Part shown: positions 1-5,517 of the stretch, piece after piece
How the letters are laid out: each line of letters begins with the position of its first letter
How positions within the stretch are numbered: position 1 is the stretch's first letter
From: Hyphomicrobiales bacterium
GTDB lineage: Bacteria; Pseudomonadota; Alphaproteobacteria; Rhizobiales; Xanthobacteraceae
DNA: 5,517 nucleotides
Assembly (NCBI GenBank): GCA_003133345.1
Contig: PKXB01000158.1
Coordinates: forward strand, 4,503-10,019
Direction of reading: 5' to 3'
The notes under the pieces: model-generated
The model's database searches: none
The model's input: the letters and a program-made list of their open reading frames with translations, nothing else
What the model was told of the DNA's origin: nothing
Position numbers and translations under genes: made by a program

Positions 1-327
1 GAGGGAACCAACGGGCTGCTCAAGCAGGGTGCGACGCTGGTCACCGAAGCGGCCGACGTGATCGCCGTGCTGGAGCCGATCCTGGGGCGCGGCTTCGACG
101 TGCCGGCGCGGGAGCCTGCGCAGGACGTTCCGGGTCCGCTCGATGTCGAGCCCGGCGAGAACGAGCGCGCGCGCATCATCGGACTGCTTGGTCCGACGCC
201 GGTTTCGCTCGATGATCTGGTGCGGCTGTCGCAGACTTCGCCGGCGATCGTCCGCACGGTGCTGCTGGAACTCGAAATCGCCGGCCGGCTGGAGCGCCAC
301 GGCGGCAGTTTGGTGTCGCTGCTATAA
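1..327 (+). CDS. dprA: DNA-processing protein DprA, C-terminal part (5' end outside window)
   Basis: The frame is open from base 1 to a TAA at 325-327, giving the last 108 residues. Residues 1-20 of the fragment ([17 protein letters not shown] and onward) match the end of the DprA Rossmann-like core, where the family has a G-S/T-N-x-L-I/L-x-x-G-A-x-L-V stretch. After a proline/acid-rich linker, about residues 55-108 ([17 protein letters not shown] ... [20 protein letters not shown]) look like the C-terminal winged-helix domain found in many DprA proteins. DprA is a cytoplasmic protein that binds incoming single-stranded DNA and loads RecA during natural transformation; it is widely conserved even where competence is unproven. 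GTG codons inside the fragment (for example at 58) are internal, because homology continues upstream to the window edge. The following gene lies 33 bases downstream in the same frame. The family call is firm; competence itself cannot be judged from this fragment. Confidence 0.9.
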   Translation, partial: EGTNGLLKQGATLVTEAADVIAVLEPILGRGFDVPAREPAQDVPGPLDVEPGENERARIIGLLGPTPVSLDDLVRLSQTSPAIVRTVLLELEIAGRLERHGGSLVSLL

Positions 328-360
328 GATGCGATACGAATCGCGCATCGGGTTGCACAC

Positions 361-1545
361 ATGTTCATCCGCGGATTTGCCGTCCTGGCCGTTGTTCTCG
401 GGCTTTGCTGCGCGCCGGCGCGCGCGCAGGAGCAAACCTTCGCCGCCTTCGAAGCCGAGCTGTGGCCGGACGCGCAGGCCAAGGGCATCACGCGCGCCAC
501 CTTCGATCTCGCGCTGAAAGGCGTGACGCCCGATCCGCGCGTGATCGCGGCCACCAAGAAGCAGCCCGAATACGGCAAGCCGGTCGGCGATTACGTCAAC
601 GCGATCGCGAATCGCCGCCGCATCGCCGACGGAGAACTGAAGGCCAAGCAATGGTCGAAGACCTTCGACGCTGTCGAGAAACAATTCGGCGTCGAGCGCT
701 GGGTTCTGATCGCGCTCTGGGGGATCGAAAGCGACTTTGGCGCCGAGAAGGATCGCTGGGACGTGTTCCGTTCGCTCGCGACGCTGGGCTATGTACGCTA
801 TCGCCATCCTTATTTCCGCAACGAGTTGATCGTCGCGATGCGCATCATGCAGGACGGTCATTTTCCGCGCGACAAGATGGTGAGCTCATGGGCCGGCGCC
901 ATGGGCCAGACCCAATTCATGCCGACCAACGTCGTCGACTACGCCGTGGATTTTTCCGGCGACGGCAAAGCCGACATCTGGACTAATGTGCCGGACGTGC
1001 TCGGCTCGACCGGCAACTATCTACACAAGGGGAACTGGAAGCACGGCCTGCCCTGGGGCTTCGAGGTCAGCGTGCCGAAGGGCTTCGACTATATGCGCAG
1101 CCGCGCCAGTTTCGCGGAATGGGCGAAACTCGGCGTCCGCCGCGCCGACGGCAAGCCGTTCCCGCCGTCCGGCCCGGGCATTTTGTTTTTCCCGAGCGGC
1201 GCTAACGGCCCGGCTTTCCTCGCGACCGAGAATTACGCCGTGCTCAAAGAGTACAACAACTCGGATCCTTACGCGATCGCGGTCGGCCATCTCGCCGACC
1301 GCATCAATGGCGCCCAGCCGATCAAGGCCGCCTGGCCGGCCGACGATCGCCCGCTTTCGCGCGACGCGCGCATCGCGTTGCAGAAAAAATTATCCGCGCT
1401 TGGCTACAAGGTGCTCGACTTCGAAGGGCATATTGATTTTGATCTGCGCGACAATATCCGCGCCGAGCAGGCCAAGCTCGGCATGCTGCCGGACGGCAAT
1501 CCGACGGCGGCATTGCTGGAAAAGCTCGGCGTCAAGGCGCCGTAG
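361..1545 (+). CDS. Secreted lytic murein transglycosylase, MltB/GH103 type, with peptidoglycan-binding domain
   Basis: This 394-residue protein should cleave the MurNAc-GlcNAc bond of peptidoglycan non-hydrolytically, forming 1,6-anhydro-MurNAc, in the periplasm. Residues 1-22 form a Sec signal peptide (one Arg, hydrophobic core, ARA before QEQ). It has Cys16-Cys17 but no proper lipobox, so a soluble rather than lipid-anchored form is inferred, unlike E. coli MltB. Residues about 27-315 are the SLT_2/MltB catalytic domain. The likely catalytic acid is Glu123 in ALWGIESDFG; GAMGQTQFMPTN follows (M181 onward), then FSGDGKADIW (198-207), all hallmark motifs. Residues about 332-391 (LSRDARIALQKKLSALGY ... 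GMLPDGNPTAALLEKLG) form a PG_binding_1 domain. The start is the only ATG in frame after the dprA stop, and its Shine-Dalgarno is poor (GGG at 350-352). A weak inverted repeat (GATGCG 328-333, CGCATC 344-349) lies in the gap. Co-transcription with dprA is possible. I cannot assign an mlt letter. Confidence 0.92.
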   Translation: MFIRGFAVLAVVLGLCCAPARAQEQTFAAFEAELWPDAQAKGITRATFDLALKGVTPDPRVIAATKKQPEYGKPVGDYVNAIANRRRIADGELKAKQWSKTFDAVEKQFGVERWVLIALWGIESDFGAEKDRWDVFRSLATLGYVRYRHPYFRNELIVAMRIMQDGHFPRDKMVSSWAGAMGQTQFMPTNVVDYAVDFSGDGKADIWTNVPDVLGSTGNYLHKGNWKHGLPWGFEVSVPKGFDYMRSRASFAEWAKLGVRRADGKPFPPSGPGILFFPSGANGPAFLATENYAVLKEYNNSDPYAIAVGHLADRINGAQPIKAAWPADDRPLSRDARIALQKKLSALGYKVLDFEGHIDFDLRDNIRAEQAKLGMLPDGNPTAALLEKLGVKAP

Positions 1546-1732
1546 TCAACGCCCGCCGTTTTGGCGGTGCCGGGTTTCGCTTTCGGCCTCGAGGCGGACC
1601 ATTTCGAGCAGATAGCCGAGGGTGTCGAGGCCGCTCCGCCGCCATGGTGGCGAGATCGGCCGACAAGGTCGCCACGTAGTTGGCTACCTCTGTGCGGTTG
1701 CCGGTTTCACCTGAGGCGGTCTGGTCGGCCAT
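1546..1732 (-). pseudogene. Small conserved-type hypothetical gene, apparently frameshifted (minus strand)
   Basis: Read on the minus strand from ATG at 1732-1730, the first 31 residues (MADQTASGETGNRTEVANYV..., then ATLSADLATMA) look like a real helical protein. Past about 1642-1634 that frame turns into Arg/Pro-rich, low-quality sequence. Moving to the next frame restores good sequence, GLDTLGYLLEMVRLEAES (1632 down to 1579), then ETRHRQNGGR and a TGA at 1548-1546. Re-inserting two bases in the GC-repetitive site (GGCGGCGGAGC as read on the minus strand) gives a continuous protein of about 62 residues reading ...LATMARRSGLDTLGYLLEM.... I recall short uncharacterised alphaproteobacterial proteins with this LA-x-x-A...GLDTL-x-YLL-x-M-x-RLEAE pattern; that is memory, not a search. 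The restored stop directly abuts the transglycosylase stop (convergent). No function is known to me. It is either a genuine pseudogene or a sequencing error in a GC-rich repeat. Confidence 0.72.
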
Positions 1733-1787
1733 TGCGGGGTTCCCAACCGCGAAAATACACAGTCTGCTTTGAATAGTAATCTTTAAA

Positions 1788-1816
1788 TTGCTTTTTTAAT
1801 AAAATACATCTATAGG
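1788..1816 (+). promoter_or_regulatory. Candidate distal topA promoter (TTGCTT-17-TATAGG)
   Basis: TTGCTT at 1788-1793 and TATAGG at 1811-1816 are separated by exactly 17 bases, inside the AT-rich island. The -35 is weak (3 of 6 to TTGACA) and the -10 fair (4 of 6 to TATAAT; CTATAG also resembles alphaproteobacterial -10 elements). Transcription would start near 1823 and leave a leader of about 165 bases including both hairpins. This is pattern matching only. Confidence 0.3.
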
Positions 1817-1880
1817 TTGTATCTGGGCGCAAGCCCCCGTCGCTTTCATGCCCGAATTGGCTGTTCATAAAGGTTTTCCG

Positions 1881-1909
1881 GGCACCCTTATTTGACAGTA
1901 AGGGGTGCC
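1881..1909 (+). repeat. Inverted repeat / hairpin 1 in topA upstream region
   Basis: GGCACCCTTA (1881-1890) pairs with TAAGGGGTGCC (1899-1909): ten base pairs with one bulged G and an 8-base loop (TTTGACAG). No T-run follows on either strand, so it is not a simple intrinsic terminator. A competing 5-bp pairing, GCCCG (1850-1854) with CGGGC (1879-1883), would exclude the outer left arm. The right arm contains AAGGGG, a possible Shine-Dalgarno for the short ORF at 1916. Confidence 0.6.
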
Positions 1910-1920
1910 TTCACCATGTT
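1892..1920 (+). promoter_or_regulatory. Candidate proximal topA promoter with perfect TTGACA
   Basis: A perfect -35 consensus TTGACA lies at 1892-1897. With a 17-base spacer the -10 would be CATGTT (1915-1920), only 3 of 6 to consensus. The start would be near 1927, about 63 bases before the topA ATG. The TTGACA sits in the loop of an inverted repeat (1881-1909), which may be chance or a control feature. The weak -10 keeps confidence low. Confidence 0.35.
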
Positions 1921-1975
1921 CCGGCCAAAGCGAGCAGTCGATTCCGCCAGAAATCGCGTCGATTCTGGCGGATAA
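1916..1975 (+). CDS. Possible 19-codon leader ORF upstream of topA
   Basis: ATG at 1916 to TAA at 1973-1975 encodes MFRPKRAVDSARNRVDSGG. A purine-rich AAGGGG (1900-1905) lies 10 bases before the ATG, a better Shine-Dalgarno than the one before topA itself. The ORF ends 14 bases before the topA start, and hairpin 2 lies within its 3' half. The VDS...VDS repetition comes from an 8-base direct repeat seven codons apart. It would only be made from a promoter upstream of about 1895. Short ORFs like this arise often by chance, and nothing shows it is translated. Confidence 0.2.
   Translation: MFRPKRAVDSARNRVDSGG
1943..1972 (+). repeat. Strong hairpin 2 with overlapping direct repeat, just before topA
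   Basis: TCCGCCAGAA (1943-1952) is the exact reverse complement of TTCTGGCGGA (1963-1972): ten uninterrupted pairs. TCG (1954-1956) and CGA (1960-1962) can add three more after a single-base bulge, leaving a 3-base loop. It ends 17 bases before the topA ATG. Overlapping it is a direct repeat GTCGATTC at 1937-1944 and 1958-1965, 21 bases apart, about two helical turns. No T-run follows. It could act as RNA (translation control or mRNA stability) or as a DNA operator. Confidence 0.65.
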
Positions 1976-1989
1976 CCTATTGGATTCTC

Positions 1990-4707
1990 ATGAAAGTTGT
2001 CGTTGTCGAGTCGCCTTCCAAGGCGAAGACGATCAATAAGTACCTGGGGCCCGGTTACGAGGTCCTGGCGTCCTTTGGCCATATCCGGGACCTCCCGGCC
2101 AAAGACGGATCAGTCGACCCCGACAACAATTTCAAGATGCTGTGGGAGGTCGACCCGCAGTCCCAAAAGCGCGTCAACGACATCGCCCATGCCCTCAAAG
2201 GCGCCGACACCCTGATTCTGGCCACCGACCCGGATCGTGAGGGCGAAGCCATCTCCTGGCACGTGCTGGAAGCCCTCAACGAAAAGAATGCGCTGAAAGG
2301 CCAAAAAGTCGAGCGCGTCGTTTTCAATGCGATCACCAAGCAGTCGGTGACCGAGGCGATGAAGCATCCGCGCGCCATCGACGAGGCGCTGGTCGATGCC
2401 TATCTCGCCCGCCGAGCGCTCGATTATCTGGTCGGCTTCACGCTGTCGCCGGTGCTCTGGCGCAAGCTGCCGGGCGCACGCTCGGCCGGCCGCGTGCAGT
2501 CGGTGGCGCTGCGGCTGGTCTGCGACCGCGAGTTGGAGATCGAGAAATTCGTCGCCAGGGAATACTGGTCGATCGCCGCCACGCTGGCGACGCCGCGCGG
2601 CGACAGCTTCGAAGCGCGTCTCGTCGGCGCCGACGGCGAGAAAATCCAGCGCCTCGACATCGGCTCCGGCAAGCAGGCCGAGGATCTAAAGCAGGCGCTC
2701 GAAGCCGCCTCTTTTACCGTTACCTCGGTTGAGGCCAAGCCGGCGCGACGCAATCCGCCGCCGCCGTTCACCACCTCGACCATGCAGCAGGAGGCCAGCC
2801 GCAAGCTCGGCTTTGCGCCCGCCATCGCCATGCGTCTTGCGCAACGTCTCTACGAAGGCGTCGAGATCGACGGCGAGACCACCGGCCTCATCACCTATAT
2901 GCGCACCGACGGCATCGACATAGCGCCGGAAGCGATTTCCGATATCCGCGCGATGATCGGCATAAATTTCGGCAAGGAATATGTACCGGGCTCGCCGCGC
3001 ACCTATCAGAACAAGTCGAAGAACGCGCAAGAGGCGCACGAAGCGGTGCGGCCGACCGACCCCCACCGCACGCCCGATCAGGTGGCGAAATTCGTCGACC
3101 GCGATCAGGCGCGTTTGTACGAGCTGATTTGGAATCGCGCGGTGGCGAGCCAGATGGAAGGCGCGGAACTCGAACGCACCACCGTCGATATCGCCGCCAA
3201 AGCCGGTAGCCGTGTCATCGACTTGCGCGCCAGCGGCCAGGTGGTGAAGTTCGACGGCTTCCTCACGCTCTATCAGGAAGGCCACGACGAAGCCGACGAG
3301 GACGAAGAGTCGCGCCGGCTGCCCGCGATGGCGCAAGACGAGACGCTCACCAAGCAGGCGATCGAAGCCGCGCAGCACTTCACCGAACCGCCGCCGCGCT
3401 TTTCCGAAGCCGCGCTGGTCAAGCGCATGGAAGAACTCGGCATCGGCCGCCCCTCGACTTACGCTTCGGTCCTGCAAGTGCTGCAGGACCGCGGCTATGT
3501 GCGCATCGACAAGAAGCGGCTATTGCCCGAAGACAAAGGCCGCGTCGTCGTCGGCTTCCTGGAGAGTTTTTTCCAGCGCTACGTGGAATACGATTTCACG
3601 GCTTCGCTCGAAGAAAAGCTCGATCGCATTTCCAACAATGAGATCAATTGGAAGGAAGTGCTGCAGGAGTTCTGGGTTGGCTTCATCGGCGCGGTCAACG
3701 AGATCAAGGATCTGCGCATTACCCAAGTGCTGGACGCGCTCAACGATCTGCTCGAGCCGCATATCTTCCCGGCGCGCACCGACGGCGGCGACGTGCGGCA
3801 GTGCCCGCAATGCGCCAACGGCAAGCTATCGCTCAAGGTCGGACGCTTTGGCGCCTTCATCGGCTGCTCGAACTATCCGGAATGCACCTTCACCCGGCAG
3901 ATGACGCCGGGTGCCGAGGGCTCGGTGAGCGGGACCAAGGTGCTCGGCACCGACCCCGTCAGCAACCTGGAAGTCACGCTGCGGGGCGGACGTTTCGGAC
4001 CTTATCTACAACTCGGCGAACAGGCGAAGGCTGTGAAGCCGCCGAAGGGCGAGAAGGCCGTCAAGCCTCCAAAGCCCAAGCGCGCGAGCCTGCCGAAGGG
4101 CGTGGCGCCTGAGGATATCGATCTGGAAAAGGCGCTCGCGCTGCTGTCACTGCCGCGCGAAGTCGGCAAATCGCCGGAAGACGGCGAGCCGATCCTGGCC
4201 GGCGTCGGCCGCTTCGGACCTTACGTCAAGCACGGCAAGGTCTACGCGAGCTTGGAAGACGGCGATAATGTTCTCACCGTCGGCTTCAACCGCGCGATGC
4301 ACCTAATCGCAGACAAGATCGCAAACCCGAAAAAGGGCCGCCGCTTTGGCGCCGATCCCGGCAAAACGCTGGGCGAGCATCCCGACAAGGGCGGTTCTAT
4401 CGTCGTTAAGAACGGCCGCTACGGGCCCTATGTCAGTCACAATAGCGTCAACGCCACGCTCACGGGCGACAAGACGCTGGAAACTGTGACGCTCGACGAA
4501 GCCATCGTCTTGCTCGATGCCCGTGCCGCCATGATGGGAAATTCCCCGAAGGGACGCCGCGCCGCCGGCCGCAAGACCGCCTCCGGCAAGGCCGCGGCGA
4601 AACCCGCCGCCCAGCCAAAAAAGCCTGCCGCCGCCAAGGCAAAAAAGACGGCAGCAGCAGCCAGTGCAAAGCCGGCACGACGCACCAAGGCCACCGCCGC
4701 CGAGTAG
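1990..4707 (+). CDS. topA: DNA topoisomerase I (type IA, omega protein)
   Basis: This 905-residue enzyme relaxes negative supercoils by passing a strand through a transient single-strand break with a 5'-phosphotyrosine link. The N-terminal Toprim domain (about 1-115) has the acidic residue Glu7 in VVVESPSKAKTI and the metal-binding DPDREGE motif (D80, D82, E84). The catalytic core (about 125-560) shows SAGRVQSVA (S165 onward), the active-site Tyr303 with Arg305 in GLITYMRTD, AHEAVRPTD (349-357) and MEELGIGRPSTYA (480-492). One four-cysteine zinc finger follows (C605, C608, C626, C632). Three C-terminal Topo-C repeats carry GRFGPY/GRYGPY (667-672, 740-745, 809-814). The last 50 or so residues are a Lys/Ala/Pro-rich basic tail likely to bind DNA. 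Length is a little over E. coli TopA (865) and usual for Alphaproteobacteria. ATG at 1990 fits because the Toprim motif begins at once; its Shine-Dalgarno (TGGA, 1981-1984) is weak. No frameshift or missing catalytic residue was seen. Confidence 0.98.
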   Translation: MKVVVVESPSKAKTINKYLGPGYEVLASFGHIRDLPAKDGSVDPDNNFKMLWEVDPQSQKRVNDIAHALKGADTLILATDPDREGEAISWHVLEALNEKNALKGQKVERVVFNAITKQSVTEAMKHPRAIDEALVDAYLARRALDYLVGFTLSPVLWRKLPGARSAGRVQSVALRLVCDRELEIEKFVAREYWSIAATLATPRGDSFEARLVGADGEKIQRLDIGSGKQAEDLKQALEAASFTVTSVEAKPARRNPPPPFTTSTMQQEASRKLGFAPAIAMRLAQRLYEGVEIDGETTGLITYMRTDGIDIAPEAISDIRAMIGINFGKEYVPGSPRTYQNKSKNAQEAHEAVRPTDPHRTPDQVAKFVDRDQARLYELIWNRAVASQMEGAELERTTVDIAAKAGSRVIDLRASGQVVKFDGFLTLYQEGHDEADEDEESRRLPAMAQDETLTKQAIEAAQHFTEPPPRFSEAALVKRMEELGIGRPSTYASVLQVLQDRGYVRIDKKRLLPEDKGRVVVGFLESFFQRYVEYDFTASLEEKLDRISNNEINWKEVLQEFWVGFIGAVNEIKDLRITQVLDALNDLLEPHIFPARTDGGDVRQCPQCANGKLSLKVGRFGAFIGCSNYPECTFTRQMTPGAEGSVSGTKVLGTDPVSNLEVTLRGGRFGPYLQLGEQAKAVKPPKGEKAVKPPKPKRASLPKGVAPEDIDLEKALALLSLPREVGKSPEDGEPILAGVGRFGPYVKHGKVYASLEDGDNVLTVGFNRAMHLIADKIANPKKGRRFGADPGKTLGEHPDKGGSIVVKNGRYGPYVSHNSVNATLTGDKTLETVTLDEAIVLLDARAAMMGNSPKGRRAAGRKTASGKAAAKPAAQPKKPAAAKAKKTAAAASAKPARRTKATAAE

Positions 4708-4761
4708 CTAGCGAACCTCATTTCCGATCATTACATTCATTAAGTCGTGCCGTTTTGGCGC

Positions 4762-4777
4762 AGGAAAATCTATTTTG
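4762..4777 (+). promoter_or_regulatory. Shine-Dalgarno and TTG start of rnr
   Basis: AGGA at 4762-4765 lies nine bases before TTG (4775-4777). The frame is open from just after an in-frame TAG at 4709-4711, and no ATG or GTG occurs in it before an internal ATG near residue 43, which would delete most of the helix-turn-helix. A short hairpin (GTGCC 4747-4751 with GGCGC 4757-4761) directly precedes the AGGA. Confidence 0.7.
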
Positions 4778-5517
4778 AACAAACCACCCAAACGAACACC
4801 CTCCCTCCCCTCCAAGGCTGACATTCTCGCCTTCATCGGCAAGCGGCCCGGCAAAGTCGGCACCCGCGAGATCGCCCGCGCCTTCGGCCTCAAGAACGCC
4901 ATGCGCGCCGAGCTCAAGCGCATGTTGCGCGACTTGGCCGTCGACGGTGTCGTCGAGAAGCGGCACAAAAAGCTGCACCACGCCGGCACCCTGCCCTCCA
5001 CCGTGCTGGCCGACGTGACCGCGCGCGATGCCGACGGCGAATTGCTCGCCACCCCCGACGAATGGGACGAGGAGGCGCACGGACCGGCGCCGAAAATCCG
5101 CATTCCCACCCCGCGCAAAGCGCGGCCCCATGAGGCCGCCGGCATCGGCGACCGCGTGCTGCTGCACGTGGAGGAAACCGAGGAAGACAGCGGCATCCGT
5201 CACCGCGGCCGCGTCATCAAGATCATCGATCATCCCAAGCACCGCGTGCTGGGGATATTCCGCAACGCCCCGAACGGCGGCGGCCGGCTGGAGCCGGTCG
5301 ACAAGAAGATGCTCGGCAAGGAGCTCAGCATTCCGGCGGGCGCGACCGCGCAAGCGGAAGACGGCGATCTGGTCGCGGTCGAGACCAGCCGCGCGCCGCG
5401 CTTAGGCTTGCCGACCGGCCGCGTGGTGGAGCGGCTCGGCTCGCTCGCGAGCGAGCGCGCAGTCAGCCTGATCGCCATCCACACCCATACCATCCCGCAT
5501 GTGTTCCGCCACGACAC
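4775..5517 (+). CDS. rnr: Ribonuclease R, N-terminal part (3' end outside window)
   Basis: From TTG at 4775 the frame runs open to the window edge (247 complete codons plus two bases). RNase R is a processive 3'-5' exoribonuclease that degrades structured RNA and takes part in rRNA and mRNA quality control. Residues about 13-65 (SKADILAFIGKRPGKVGTRE ... VDGVVEKRHKKL) form the N-terminal winged helix typical of RNase R. Residues about 120-215 (GIGDRVLLHVEE ... IKIIDHPKHRVLGIF ... EDGDLVAVE) are an OB/cold-shock-like RNA-binding region. The end of the fragment, SLIAIHTHTIPHVF (231-244), matches the family's conserved stretch just before the RNB catalytic domain, which is off the window; its Asp residues cannot be checked. 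It follows topA by 67 bases on the same strand with no intrinsic terminator, so co-transcription is likely. The topA-rnr order is common in Alphaproteobacteria (from memory). Confidence 0.93.
   Translation, partial: MNKPPKRTPSLPSKADILAFIGKRPGKVGTREIARAFGLKNAMRAELKRMLRDLAVDGVVEKRHKKLHHAGTLPSTVLADVTARDADGELLATPDEWDEEAHGPAPKIRIPTPRKARPHEAAGIGDRVLLHVEETEEDSGIRHRGRVIKIIDHPKHRVLGIFRNAPNGGGRLEPVDKKMLGKELSIPAGATAQAEDGDLVAVETSRAPRLGLPTGRVVERLGSLASERAVSLIAIHTHTIPHVFRHD

Larger units (their letters stand above)
1733..1989. other. Intergenic control region between the small minus-strand gene and topA
   Basis: These 257 bases separate two divergently oriented genes and should hold promoters for both. Bases about 1752-1823 are strikingly AT-rich against the GC-rich surroundings, as expected of a promoter or UP-like region. 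The right half (1881-1975) holds two hairpins, a direct repeat and a short ORF, listed separately. A tiny GGGC-GCAA-GCCC hairpin with a GNRA-type loop lies at 1825-1836. I see no convincing protein gene longer than 20 codons and no rho-independent terminator (no hairpin is followed by a T-run). Confidence 0.7.

Noticed and set aside
328..349. Inverted repeat GATGCG/CGCATC after dprA as a terminator
   Set aside because: It has only six pairs with a ten-base loop and no T-run; an alternative GCGAT/ATCGC pairing competes with it. Too weak to call a terminator.
143..517. Plus-strand frame spanning the dprA end and transglycosylase start
   Set aside because: It is an Arg/Ser-rich out-of-frame translation overlapping two well-supported genes.
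1561..1776. Plus-strand open frame of 71 codons after the transglycosylase
   Set aside because: It is largely antisense to the small minus-strand gene, starts at GTG without a good ribosome site, and its translation looks random; the minus-strand reading is far more protein-like.
1752..1808. 8-base direct repeat AAAATACA (1752-1759 and 1801-1808)
   Set aside because: It is short and AT-rich within an AT-rich tract, with no associated structure or spacing of note.
1848..1895. 15-codon ORF (MPELAVHKGFPGTLI) in the topA upstream region
   Set aside because: No Shine-Dalgarno precedes it and it shows no special composition; it is expected by chance.
1888..2082. Minus-strand open frame of 64 codons across the topA start
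   Set aside because: It overlaps the topA Toprim coding start and leader hairpins, with no ribosome site or recognisable sequence.
2686..3477. Long open frame of 263 codons on the minus strand inside topA
   Set aside because: It is antisense to intact topA catalytic-domain coding sequence. GC-rich third positions routinely keep such frames open, and the translation shows no recognisable domain.
4718..5353. Minus-strand open frames of 211 and 162 codons over the rnr start
   Set aside because: They are antisense shadows of the RNase R frame, which has clear family motifs on the plus strand.

Overview
The window is GC-rich, with codons ending mostly in G or C. It carries a gene neighbourhood typical of Alphaproteobacteria, most likely Hyphomicrobiales (Rhizobiales) near the Bradyrhizobium/Xanthobacteraceae groups. 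That placement rests on protein character (TopA and RNase R in particular) and on gene order, both from memory; no search was run. 

Layout, left to right: (1) 1-327, 3' end of dprA (DNA-processing protein), with the end of its Rossmann core and its C-terminal winged helix. (2) 361-1545, a complete secreted MltB-type (GH103) lytic murein transglycosylase with a C-terminal peptidoglycan-binding domain. (3) 1546-1732, minus strand, a small convergent gene of unknown function that appears frameshifted; its restored stop codon directly abuts the transglycosylase stop. (4) 1733-1989, a 257-base non-coding stretch with an AT-rich island, two promoter-like sequences, two hairpins, a direct repeat and a possible 19-codon leader ORF, all upstream of topA. 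(5) 1990-4707, complete topA (DNA topoisomerase I, 905 aa). (6) 4775-5517, 5' part of rnr (RNase R), starting at TTG and running off the right edge before its catalytic domain. 

How the genes relate: as I recall, dprA, topA and rnr are commonly consecutive in Alphaproteobacteria, covering uptake or recombination of single-stranded DNA, relaxation of negative supercoils and 3'-5' RNA decay. Here the transglycosylase and the small minus-strand gene sit between dprA and topA, so topA probably has its own promoter in the 1733-1989 gap. topA and rnr are 67 bases apart with no obvious terminator and may be co-transcribed. 

I found no mobile element, CRISPR array, tRNA or rRNA, and no clear novel multi-gene system. 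The items most worth a second look are the frameshifted small gene and the structured leader of topA.
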